Positions 1-7,484 of a stretch of DNA of 64,000 nucleotides are shown piece by piece. Position 1 is the stretch's first letter, and each line of letters starts with the position of its first letter. Both the position numbers and the translations under genes were made by a program. Under the pieces are notes generated by a model. It saw only the letters and a program-made list of their open reading frames with translations. It searched no databases and was not told the DNA's origin. This stretch comes from Cupriavidus sp. AU9028 (GTDB taxonomy: Bacteria; Pseudomonadota; Gammaproteobacteria; Burkholderiales; Burkholderiaceae): positions 1-64,000 of the forward strand of contig NZ_JAIMCG010000005.1 in NCBI RefSeq assembly GCF_019795295.1, read 5' to 3'.

Positions 1-264
1 CCCGAAGGACCTCGCTCTTTCGAGCGGTCGCTCACTCTCAGAAAACTGACTGGCTCCATCTGCTTGACACAGATAAAGCCACGTTTTGCTGTGCGAGCAC
101 TGATAACTTTTGAGCTACGCCAAAGACCGAAGTCCTCGGCGGTTCGCTCCGCTATCAAGCGCCCACACTTATCGGTTGTTCGTGTTGTTAAAGAGCCTGT
201 CGCTTCGAGCCGCGCAGCACGTCGTGCTGCCTGCCGTCTTGCGTTGCTGCGTCAGCAGCAGAGA
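1..264 (-). other. Leader of an rRNA operon (16S gene lies just outside the left edge)
   Basis: Read on the minus strand, this stretch runs from a strong promoter through a boxA antitermination element and the conserved Burkholderiales pre-16S leader (reverse complement of about 150-185 reads CCGATAAGTGTGGGCGCTTG). The 16S gene itself is not in the window; it should begin a few tens of bases left of position 1. Plus-strand open frames here (64-567 and 110-439) have no coding character and are set aside. The assignment rests on recognition of the leader sequence and on the promoter/boxA order. Confidence 0.75.
186..197 (-). promoter_or_regulatory. boxA antitermination element of the rrn leader
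   Basis: The minus strand reads GGCTCTTTAACA, one base from the classical boxA TGCTCTTTAACA that binds NusB/S10 and makes rRNA transcription resistant to Rho. It lies about 70 nt downstream of the proposed transcription start and upstream of the presumed 16S, as expected. Confidence 0.75.
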
Positions 265-270
265 AATGAG

Positions 271-299
271 ATTATGCAGACGTTTTCGCTTCTCGTCAA
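271..299 (-). promoter_or_regulatory. Sigma-70 promoter of the rRNA operon
   Basis: On the minus strand, TTGACG (294-299) and CATAAT (271-276) are separated by exactly 17 bp, each 5/6 to consensus. An A-rich run sits immediately upstream of the -35 box, like an UP element. The start would be near 264. Confidence 0.7.
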
Positions 300-432
300 C
301 CGTTTCGCGCAACTTTTTTCAGAGCATCGCTCGTTGCGCGGCAGGTGCGGTCCTTCTTCTGCACACCTGCGGGAGCCGCTTTGCGTCTCCCTTTCCGCTG
401 ACCCCGCTGCGTGTTCAGCAGCGAGGGGGCGA

Positions 433-461
433 ATATTAAGGGAGCATGAAAGCGAACGCAA
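433..461 (-). promoter_or_regulatory. Possible second, upstream rrn promoter
   Basis: The minus strand has TTGCGT (456-461), a 17-bp spacer and TAATAT (433-438). Tandem P1/P2 promoters are common for rRNA operons, so this could be P1, but neither box is perfect. Confidence 0.4.
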
Positions 462-576
462 GCCCCTTCCGAGAAGTTTTTTTCGTGAGCACGAAGCGTC
501 ATATTCAATATTGACAGCGCGTCGGCATGCCGCGGTCAGCCGCACGCTGAAGCGACCGCCCGATTAGAATCGGCGC

Positions 577-2208
577 ATGCCCTCGACCTCAGCATTCTCC
601 CTGGACCAGTTCGGCCCCTTTCCCTCCGGCGACGACCTGGCGATCCGGGAAGTGGACCCGCTGGCGCTGGCCGCCTCGCTGTCGCGTTCGATCGTGTTCG
701 TCGACCTCGAGACGACCGGCTCCGACGCCCAGCGCGACCGCATCACCGAGATCGGCGTGGTGGAGGTCGGACCGCAGGGCGTGACGGAGTGGGACACGCT
801 GCTGGACCCGGGCTGCGGCATCCCGCCCTTTATCCAGTCGATGACCGGCATCACCAACGAGATGGTGCGTGGCCAGCCGACCTTTGAATCGCTGGCCGAG
901 GGGCTGGCGGAGCGGCTGCAGGGCAAGCTGTTCGTCGCGCACAACGCGCGCTTCGACTATGGCTTCCTGAAGCAGGCGTTCCGGCGCGCCGGCATTACGT
1001 TCCGCGCGGACGTGCTGTGCACGGTCCGGCTGTCGCGGTCGCTGTTCCCGTCGGTGGAGCGGCATGGGCTGGACGCGCTGATCGCCCGCTTCGGGCTGCA
1101 ACCGAAGGGACGCCACCGTGCGCTGGCGGATGCGGAGCTGCTGTGGCAGTTCTGGCAACGCATTCATGGCCGCTATTCGGCCGAACTGATCAATGCGGCA
1201 GTACGGTCGCTGGTGCGCCGGGCGAGCCTGCCCGCGGGGCTGGAAGAAACCGCGCTGGATGCCGTACCCAGCGGAGCGGGCATCTACCTCTTCCATGGCG
1301 ACAACGACGTGCCGCTCTATATCGGCAAGAGCGTCAATCTGCGCCAGCGCATCGGCGCGCATTTCTCGGGCGACCATCAACACGCGCGTGAATTGCGGCT
1401 GTCGCGCTCGGTGCGGCGCGTGGAATGGCGCGAGACCGGCGGAGAAGTGGGCGCGTTGCTGCAGGAGTCCTGGCTGATCAAGCGGATGGCACCGCTGCAT
1501 AACGTGCTGCTGCGTCGCAAGGGCGCGCTGTTCGCCTGGGAGCTGCCGGAGAACCTGCCGGTCCCCCGGCTGCGGTCGGACCGCGATACCGATTTCAGCC
1601 GGCACCGGGCCCTGTTCGCGGTCAGTACGGGCAGGGGCGGGGCGCAGGCGCGCCTGCGCGAGCTGGCGGACGAGCACGGCCTTTGTCTGGCGACGCTGGG
1701 CATCGAGCCGCGTGCGCGCCCCGGCCTTCCCTGCTTCGCTCGCCAGCTGCATCGCTGCGCCGGGGCCTGCACCGGCGATGAATCGCTGCTGGCGCATCGA
1801 GCACGGCTTGCCACCGCCCTCGCGCCCTTTGCCGTGCAGCCCTGGCCCTTCGAGGGCGCAGTGGCCTGGCGGGAGAGCGACCATCCGCGAGCGGCCTGGC
1901 ACGTGCTGGAGAACTGGTGCTATCTGGGCGATGCCGCGTCGCTCGAAGAGGCGGCGCAGCGCCTGGGCGAACCGGCACGCTTCGACCTCGACATCTACCT
2001 GATCCTGTTGCCGCACCTGCACCGGCTGCTGGCCGACGCGGTGCCGCTGTCGGCGCGGCCGGTGTTCGCGCTGCGGCCGCTGGACCTGGCGGCCCTTGCG
2101 CCCACCGCCGCCCCGCTGGGCATGACGTCCTCGCCCCGCATTGCAAAACCGGCCGCACGCCGCCGCGTCGATCCAGCCCAATCCGCGCTGCCGCTGTTCG
2201 AGGGTTGA
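577..2208 (+). CDS. DEDDh 3'-5' exonuclease fused to a GIY-YIG (UvrC/Cho-like) endonuclease
   Basis: A 543-residue two-domain nuclease. The N-terminal half (about 38-205) is a DnaQ/epsilon-type exonuclease: Exo I motif with D43 and E45, Exo II with N123 and D127, Exo III with H180 and D185. The second part (about 228-320) has the GIY (235-237) and YIG (248-250) signatures of UvrC N-terminal endonucleases, and near residue 390 there is a UvrC-like spaced cysteine group. Such fusions are known in actinobacteria and many betaproteobacteria and are usually annotated as epsilon-like exonucleases; a role in DNA repair is inferred. It is not the replicative epsilon subunit, which is much shorter. 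It runs away from the divergent rRNA operon, and a TAGAAT -10-like box (565-570) lies very close to the start, so the leader may be short. Confidence 0.85.
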   Translation: MPSTSAFSLDQFGPFPSGDDLAIREVDPLALAASLSRSIVFVDLETTGSDAQRDRITEIGVVEVGPQGVTEWDTLLDPGCGIPPFIQSMTGITNEMVRGQPTFESLAEGLAERLQGKLFVAHNARFDYGFLKQAFRRAGITFRADVLCTVRLSRSLFPSVERHGLDALIARFGLQPKGRHRALADAELLWQFWQRIHGRYSAELINAAVRSLVRRASLPAGLEETALDAVPSGAGIYLFHGDNDVPLYIGKSVNLRQRIGAHFSGDHQHARELRLSRSVRRVEWRETGGEVGALLQESWLIKRMAPLHNVLLRRKGALFAWELPENLPVPRLRSDRDTDFSRHRALFAVSTGRGGAQARLRELADEHGLCLATLGIEPRARPGLPCFARQLHRCAGACTGDESLLAHRARLATALAPFAVQPWPFEGAVAWRESDHPRAAWHVLENWCYLGDAASLEEAAQRLGEPARFDLDIYLILLPHLHRLLADAVPLSARPVFALRPLDLAALAPTAAPLGMTSSPRIAKPAARRRVDPAQSALPLFEG

Positions 2209-2220
2209 TACGGGGACGCG

Positions 2221-2247
2221 CCGATCGGCGCTCGAGGCGCCGGTTGG
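2221..2247. terminator. Hairpin between convergent genes
   Basis: CGGCGC (2226-2231) pairs with GCGCCG (2237-2242), and five further pairs including two G-U extend the stem outward. There is no U tract on either side. Lying between the stop codons of two convergent genes, it may act as a bidirectional attenuating hairpin. Confidence 0.35.
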
Positions 2248-2251
2248 CCCC

Positions 2252-3049
2252 TCAGAAGTGGCCCAGATAGCCGCCGTCGACAGCCAGCACGTGGCCGGTG
2301 ACATACGAGGCGGCCGGCGAGGCGAGGAAGACGGCGGCGCCGGCGATTTCCGCCGGTTCGCCCCAGCGGCCGAGCGAGGTGCGCTGGCGCAACCAGTTGC
2401 CCACGCCCTCGTCGTCCACCATGGCGCGGTTGGCCTCGGTAGCGAAGTAGCCGGGCGCAATCGCATTGACGGTGATGCCATGGGCGCCCAGGTCGGCGGC
2501 AAGCGCGCGCGTCAGCGCGTCCAGCGCCCCCTTGGTGACCGGATAGAGCACGTCGTTGGCACGCGCGACCTGCCCGGCGATGGAGCTGACGTTGACGATG
2601 CGCCCATAGCCGCCGCGCTGCATCCAGGCCGACGCGAGCCGGCACAGGTGATAGGGCGCGACGAGGTTGGTTTCCATCATCGCGCGCAGATCGGACGTGT
2701 CGAGCGCCGCCATCGACTGGCGGTTGCGCGCGCCGGCATTGTTGACGAGGATGTCCAGCCGGCCGTGCCGGTTGCCGATCGCCTCGACCGCCTGCGCCAC
2801 GGCCGCTTCGTCGTTGATGTCGAGCGGCAGCGCATGCGCGCCGGTGCCCAGGCTCTGCGCCGCCTGCGCGAGCCGCTGCGGGTTGCGCGCGGCCAGCAGT
2901 ACGGTGGCGCCGGCGTTGTGCATTGCCGCCGCGATCTCGAATCCAAGACCCTGCGCGCCGCCGGTGATCAGGGCGACCCGGCCTTGCAACGAGAAGGGAT
3001 GCGTGGTCGCGCTGGGGCTGGCGGAGGAAACGGGAGTGGCGGCGGGCAT
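2252..3049 (-). CDS. SDR-family NAD(P)-dependent oxidoreductase
   Basis: A 265-residue classical short-chain dehydrogenase. A roughly 20-residue non-conserved N-terminal extension precedes the Rossmann start; the cofactor glycine motif GGAQGLG is at 30-36, NNAG at 103-106, and the catalytic set S155/S156, Y169 and K173 is intact. The overall pattern resembles gluconate 5-dehydrogenase/3-oxoacyl reductase-like SDRs, but substrate cannot be told from sequence. It is convergent with the upstream nuclease and about 45 bp downstream of nothing else on its strand, so it is probably monocistronic; the next minus-strand gene upstream starts at 3607. Confidence 0.85.
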   Translation of the reverse strand: MPAATPVSSASPSATTHPFSLQGRVALITGGAQGLGFEIAAAMHNAGATVLLAARNPQRLAQAAQSLGTGAHALPLDINDEAAVAQAVEAIGNRHGRLDILVNNAGARNRQSMAALDTSDLRAMMETNLVAPYHLCRLASAWMQRGGYGRIVNVSSIAGQVARANDVLYPVTKGALDALTRALAADLGAHGITVNAIAPGYFATEANRAMVDDEGVGNWLRQRTSLGRWGEPAEIAGAAVFLASPAASYVTGHVLAVDGGYLGHF

Positions 3050-3094
3050 GGCGGCAACTATACCGCAGCCGCCATGCCGGTCACATCCGTGACG

Positions 3095-3607
3095 TCAGGG
3101 GAATACAGGCACCGCCGGATCCATGCCGGCAAAGCGCGCCTCGGGGTGGGCGTTGCGCAGCAGGGTTTCGATTTCCTCGATGCGGCCGCGGGGCACGTCG
3201 ACCATCAGCAGGATGCGTCCTTCTGCAATGTCGCTGGTGAACGAGCGAAGCCGGCTGTTCGGGGCGGAGCTGCCGATCATGCTCGACACCCAGGCGCCGA
3301 ACATCGCGCCCAGCACGGCGAGCACGCCCACCAGGCCCCATTGCGGCGTGTCGCTGACGATGGGGAACATCGCGACAACCGCGCCAGCGACCACGCCGAC
3401 ACCGCCGCCTACGATCAGGCCCAGTTCGGCGGCGTGCACGATATCGGAGGTCTGGAACAGATTGGCTTCATGCAGCCCGCTCATGTCCTCGCCGTCGCGA
3501 GCGACGAAATGCATGTGCCGGTGTTCGATGCGGGCGAGCAGCAGATCGTCCATCGTGCGGCGGGCGCTGTGCACATCCGGCAGGAGCCAGTAGATACGCT
3601 TGCGCAT
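3095..3607 (-). CDS. Small membrane protein of the DUF1269-like stress family
   Basis: 170 residues from the ATG at 3607, chosen because GGAGGACTCGCC places a good ribosome binding site in front of it; the longer open frame starting at 3697 lacks one and encodes a non-conserved lead. The N-terminal part is soluble, followed by two glycine-rich hydrophobic segments (roughly 60-110) and a C-terminal soluble part with a valine-rich strand. This layout matches DUF1269 proteins, an uncharacterised family of membrane-associated proteins often found among stress genes. Function unknown. Confidence 0.7.
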   Translation of the reverse strand: MRKRIYWLLPDVHSARRTMDDLLLARIEHRHMHFVARDGEDMSGLHEANLFQTSDIVHAAELGLIVGGGVGVVAGAVVAMFPIVSDTPQWGLVGVLAVLGAMFGAWVSSMIGSSAPNSRLRSFTSDIAEGRILLMVDVPRGRIEEIETLLRNAHPEARFAGMDPAVPVFP

Positions 3608-3759
3608 GGCGAGTCCTCCATCCGCGCCCCCGGGATCACGATGGTCCCGCGGCACCGGACAACCCATGCGGGGTCCGGTCCCTTCGTTGTACGTCACGGG
3701 TCGGGCAACCGCAAGGAGCGGGGGGCCAACGCCGCCGCTCGCTCCTCCCGAGGTTGCCT

Positions 3760-5193
3760 TCAGAACGTGATCGGCAACCGCACGTTGACCTGGACGTCCG
3801 GCGTATCGCGCGTCAGGCCGGCTCCCACCGAGACGTTCAGCGTGTAGCGATTGGTGAACCGGTAGGAGTAGCCGACCAGCAAGGTGCCTTGCGTGATGCG
3901 CACCGAGCCGGGGACGGTCTGTCCGTTCTGCTTGGTCGGCCAGATGATGCTCTGGTCATAACCGATGCTGAACGACGCGCGCTCGTTCAGCGACAGGCCC
4001 ATGCCGAAGTTGAAGCCAAGGATGCCGCCGGGCGCGATCTTGCCCAGCGGTTCCTTCTCGCCATTCAGTACCGTGCGGCTGAGCCCGTCCCGGGCGAAAT
4101 TGTGCAGGTAGCTGATGGTGCCGAAGAACACGGCGGGATCGGTTGGCAGCAGCCAGGTCAGCCCGGGCTGGATGGCCTGGAAGCCGGTGCCGGTGGGCTG
4201 TCCCAGCGGCAGGCCGGTGCCGGTGGTATTGCCGACGCAGCGCTGCACGCAATCGGTGACGACATCGAAGGGGCTGCGGCCGGTATTGGACTTGTAGCGC
4301 AGCCAGCCGATGAAGAACGGCATGCGGTCGTTGCCGTAGTTGAGCTGATAGCGCAGCGTCGCTTCCACGTCGCCCAGGCCGCTGCCGCTCGAATCGAATA
4401 CGTTGTCGACGGCACTGCCGGTGAAGACCTCCCGGCTGATGGTCGAGCCGGAGGTGCGCACGTACGGCACCTTGGCCTCGATCTCCAGGCGCTTGGTCAG
4501 GCCGTAGCGGAAGGCGACCGAGGTGACATAGGTGGATGTCTTGACTTCGCGCACGTCGATCAGCCCGATCAGGATGGCCGGGATGACCGTATAGCCGACC
4601 AGCGCGACGCGGTTGTTCGACGAGTAGCCGTACTGGAACGCCGGTTCGACGACGAGCTTGCCCTGCGGCGTGAGCACCCCTGGCTGATCGAAGATGGGCG
4701 CGATTTCCGGCGGACGGGTCGGCGCTTCGGGCGGCTTGCCGACCGGCTCCTGCGCTTGCGCCACCATCGCCGGGGTGGCCGGCGTGCCGCCCGAGGGGCC
4801 AGCCGTGGGACCGGCCGGAGCCTGGCGGGGATCGACCGGTACGTTGGTGGTATTGGGCAGGCCCGTCATGCCGCTGGCGCCGGCCTGCGCTGCCGCCGCG
4901 CCGGTGGCCATGTCGCCGCCGGTCACTGCAGGCGCACGCTGGCCGCCGCGCCGGGTGGCCAGCGCGTCCAGCCCGAGCACGCCGCGCAGTTCCCGGATGG
5001 TCTGCTCCTGCAGCGCCATCGAACGCCGCATCGCCTCCAGCGCCGCCGCCTGTTCGGCGACCTCGCGCTGCAGCGCCTCCACCCTGGCCGCGGTATCCGG
5101 TGGGTCGACGGTCTGTGCGTGTGCCAGCCCTCCCAGCAGCAGCAGCGTCGAGCACCCCGCGCTACGAATGCCTCGCATCGAAGCGTTGTTCAT
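3760..5193 (-). CDS. fapF: Outer-membrane beta-barrel, FapF-like amyloid export protein
   Basis: 477 residues from the ATG at 5193 (GGGGGAGACAACG ribosome site). A signal peptide ends near residue 26 (AHA), then a heptad-like helical region (about 33-75) predicts a coiled coil, then a Gly/Pro/Thr-rich linker, then a C-terminal domain of alternating polar/aromatic strands ending in F, as in outer-membrane barrels. FapF of Pseudomonas is a trimeric barrel with an N-terminal coiled-coil plug that exports the Fap amyloid. This is the last gene of a five-gene minus-strand operon that also has a C39-like protease and a Gly-rich exported protein, which is what makes FapF more likely than an unrelated porin. 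Assigned by architecture and context, not by alignment. Confidence 0.65.
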   Translation of the reverse strand: MNNASMRGIRSAGCSTLLLLGGLAHAQTVDPPDTAARVEALQREVAEQAAALEAMRRSMALQEQTIRELRGVLGLDALATRRGGQRAPAVTGGDMATGAAAAQAGASGMTGLPNTTNVPVDPRQAPAGPTAGPSGGTPATPAMVAQAQEPVGKPPEAPTRPPEIAPIFDQPGVLTPQGKLVVEPAFQYGYSSNNRVALVGYTVIPAILIGLIDVREVKTSTYVTSVAFRYGLTKRLEIEAKVPYVRTSGSTISREVFTGSAVDNVFDSSGSGLGDVEATLRYQLNYGNDRMPFFIGWLRYKSNTGRSPFDVVTDCVQRCVGNTTGTGLPLGQPTGTGFQAIQPGLTWLLPTDPAVFFGTISYLHNFARDGLSRTVLNGEKEPLGKIAPGGILGFNFGMGLSLNERASFSIGYDQSIIWPTKQNGQTVPGSVRITQGTLLVGYSYRFTNRYTLNVSVGAGLTRDTPDVQVNVRLPITF

Positions 5194-5256
5194 CGTTGTC
5201 TCCCCCGGGGACGGACTGATTGGGCAGGCGTCCGCTGCCTGCATGGTTGCGGTGTT

Positions 5257-6201
5257 CTACCGCAGGCTCGCTGCCCGCTGCAGTGCGCTATCCAACGCTG
5301 CGCCGACGACTCCGGCGCGGAAGGCCTGCAGCGTGTTCACCCCCGCGTCGATGGTCAGCAAGCTCTGGATCGATTGGTTGTTCAAGGTGTTCTGGATCAC
5401 CGTCGCCGGCGTGCCGGCCAGCGATGCGGCATCGAAGCGGTTGCCCGGCCCGTTCTGCACCAGATTGAGCAGCCCATTGGTGGCCACTGTGCCGGTGGCG
5501 GTGCCGATCACGGCTGCCGGCGCATCGGGCAGCACCGCCGCCGGCGGCGTGGCAGCAAGCGGGGGCGGCACGGGCGCCGCCGTTTGCCCGGGCTGGGCGA
5601 TTGCAGCGGGATTGGGGGGCGCGGACGCGGCGGTGCCAGGCGCGGCGGTGCCGCCATTGCCGGCCAGGCCGCCCGGTGCAGGCGCCGTGCCGCCCGAGGT
5701 GGCGCTCGCCAGTCCGCCAAGCGCCGCGCTGACGGCCGCATTGGCGGCATCGGCAGCGGTCTGCCCCGCCGCCGCGCCCGCCGCTGCCGCGTTGGCTCCC
5801 GCGGTGGCGGTGTTCTGCAGCGCCGAGGCCAGGCGCGCGGCCTGTTCGGAGGTGATGCGGCTGACGTCGGGAATGACCAGACTGGTGGACACCACCAGGT
5901 CGCCATTGACATAGACCGCGCGCGAGATGCCGAACGAGACCTGCAGACCGCCGGTTTCGAAGCCGCCGCGCAAGGCGTCCAGACGCTCGCTGTCGACCGG
6001 CTGCCAATGGGCCATCGCGTCGCGGGCCGATGGCAGGTCCTGGCCGGTCAACGGGTTCAGGGCCGACGCGGTGCCGGCCACCGGGGCGGACGCGATCGAC
6101 GCGGCGGCATAGGTCGCCGCGCCGAGGACGGCCACCGTCCATGTCAATCCACTCCGCCATGGGCAGCGGCGCCGCACCGGTTCGCCGCAATCGATATCCA
6201 T
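5257..6201 (-). CDS. Exported partner protein of the amyloid-like operon (FapE-like position)
   Basis: 314 residues. A hydrophobic segment at about 19-43 gives a signal peptide or anchor. Residues 69-80 read VDSERLDALRGG, nearly the same as a motif in the other small gene of this operon (6905-7321). The middle is very rich in Ala, Gly and Pro; near residue 265 there is VIQNT followed by Gln/Asn-rich strands typical of amyloid-type proteins. The start follows AGGAGCAATC, and the gene begins 8 bp after the stop of the C39 protease gene, so the two are co-transcribed. Its position between protease and barrel is that of fapE in Pseudomonas. Role (minor fibre component or chaperone) is inferred. 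Confidence 0.65.
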   Translation of the reverse strand: MDIDCGEPVRRRCPWRSGLTWTVAVLGAATYAAASIASAPVAGTASALNPLTGQDLPSARDAMAHWQPVDSERLDALRGGFETGGLQVSFGISRAVYVNGDLVVSTSLVIPDVSRITSEQAARLASALQNTATAGANAAAAGAAAGQTAADAANAAVSAALGGLASATSGGTAPAPGGLAGNGGTAAPGTAASAPPNPAAIAQPGQTAAPVPPPLAATPPAAVLPDAPAAVIGTATGTVATNGLLNLVQNGPGNRFDAASLAGTPATVIQNTLNNQSIQSLLTIDAGVNTLQAFRAGVVGAALDSALQRAASLR

Positions 6202-6209
6202 GATTGCTC

Positions 6210-6908
6210 CTAGAAGTCGCCCGCGCCGTTCCTCGGCATGACGGTGAAGAACAGGCTGTCCCGGTTCACGCCCATCCAGTACGGCCCGGTCGGCGCGACG
6301 CGCCAGTCGGCGGACTGATTGAAGCGGGCCTGCTCGGTCCGGTTGTGAATCACGAACAGCAACTGGCTGTCCCAGATGCGCTCGAAATGCGCTCGCGACA
6401 GTGCCCGCGTGCCCAGCGCCGGATCGCCGACCAGCACGCGGTCGCCACGCACGCCCTTCACGACGACGAAATGGTGATAGCCGTTCTCGACCACCAGCAC
6501 GATGGCCGGGACCTGGGTTTCCTCCAGCTTGGACAGCGGCAGCTCGAAGCCATCGGCCATGTAGCCGCGCGATTCGAGGAAGCGCTTCATGTCCAGCAGC
6601 GAGAAGCCCTCCTGCTGGATCTTGGCGCGGTCGCCGCGCAGGTACATCTGCTGGAAGACTTCGGCTTCGGTCACCGGGTGGCCGTACTGGTAGGTCAGCA
6701 AGGTCGCGATGGCGGCCGATCCGCAGCTGAAGTCGTATTGCTGGCGGATGGTGGTGCGAAAGCGCGCTTCCTTCAGGCTGACCGTGCGGACCTTGTATTC
6801 GCCGCCGAGGATGGGAATGACGGCATCCGCCGCCTGTCCCGGGGGCGCGAACGCACCCGCGGCGATCAGCAGCGGCAGCGCCAGCGTCGCAAGCCTTCGA
6901 AGCGTCAT
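6210..6908 (-). CDS. fapD: C39-like cysteine protease, FapD-like
   Basis: 232 residues, with a signal peptide (hydrophobic 7-22, Ala-X-Ala near 25-27). The peptidase C39 core is recognisable: Q56/Q57 upstream of the nucleophile C62 in the YDFSCGSAA context, H145/H146 in the HHFVVVKG block, and D162 in GDPALG. Family C39 enzymes normally cut after double-glycine leaders; stand-alone periplasmic C39-like proteins include FapD, which is required for Fap amyloid production. The ATG overlaps the TGA of the upstream gene (ATGA), so translation is probably coupled. No ABC transporter domain is attached, which separates it from bacteriocin exporters. Confidence 0.8.
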   Translation of the reverse strand: MTLRRLATLALPLLIAAGAFAPPGQAADAVIPILGGEYKVRTVSLKEARFRTTIRQQYDFSCGSAAIATLLTYQYGHPVTEAEVFQQMYLRGDRAKIQQEGFSLLDMKRFLESRGYMADGFELPLSKLEETQVPAIVLVVENGYHHFVVVKGVRGDRVLVGDPALGTRALSRAHFERIWDSQLLFVIHNRTEQARFNQSADWRVAPTGPYWMGVNRDSLFFTVMPRNGAGDF

Positions 6909-7321
6909 GGCTGGAACTGCACGTTCAGGATGGTCGCGCTCTGGATCAGCGTATTGGCGCCGGTGTTCTGGATGACCGTCGGCAGGCCGCTGGCATTGGC
7001 AAAGGCACCCTCGGTAATGGCATTGCTGCCGGTGATCACGCGGTTGGCCACGTTATCGGCGACCGTGCCGGCCAGTTGCATGTCGTTGACGACCAGTTCG
7101 GCGCCGCCTCGGATCTGCGCCAGCCGCTCGGTGTCCAGTGGCGCGCCGAACCGGGCCGACGGCTCGGCTTGCGGAGTCGCCGATTTTGTTCCTGATGGTG
7201 TCGCGGGATCGGCATGGGCAGGCGCCGCATGTGGCTCCAGCGCCGAAGCGGCGGCGTCAACCGCCGGCCACACCAGCAGGATCGCCGTCAGCGTAGCGGC
7301 GGCGATGCGATTCGAACGCAT
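6905..7321 (-). CDS. Small exported protein with a double-glycine-like motif and VIQNT repeat
   Basis: 138 residues from the ATG at 7321, preceded by GAGGAGG 8 nt upstream; the longer frame to 7429 has no such site. A signal peptide covers about 1-26, followed by an Ala/Pro-rich linker. Residues 62-73 read LDTERLAQIRGG, which resembles the leader motif recognised by C39 proteases, and residues 116-137 (VIQNTGAN then alternating hydrophobic and Gln/Asn residues) look like a short amyloid-type repeat. It shares both elements with the 5257-6201 product. Lying just before the protease gene, it may be a nucleator or substrate; that is inference. Confidence 0.7.
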   Translation of the reverse strand: MRSNRIAAATLTAILLVWPAVDAAASALEPHAAPAHADPATPSGTKSATPQAEPSARFGAPLDTERLAQIRGGAELVVNDMQLAGTVADNVANRVITGSNAITEGAFANASGLPTVIQNTGANTLIQSATILNVQFQP

Positions 7322-7484
7322 GATGAAGGCCTCCTCGTTCCTGCGCGCGGCGGGGCTGCCGCGGCGCAGGGTTGCTGCTGTTGACAGGACATCGGCAGGC
7401 GACGCGCAGTGGACAGCCACGGCGCGCACGGCGGGAGGCCGCTCCCGCTTCGCGCGCCGAAGCCGTCAGCCGCCGCGCATCGGC

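Noticed and set aside
64-567. Plus-strand open frame of 167 codons at the left edge
   Set aside because: It overlaps the rrn leader, boxA and promoters read from the other strand and shows no coding bias.
589-2502. Long minus-strand open frame opposite the nuclease gene
   Set aside because: Antisense shadow, Arg/Gln-rich, reading into the SDR gene in the wrong frame.
3754-6213. Long plus-strand open frame of 819 codons opposite the amyloid-like operon
   Set aside because: It runs antisense to three well-supported genes, has Arg/Gly/Ala-skewed composition typical of high-GC shadow frames, and no ribosome site.
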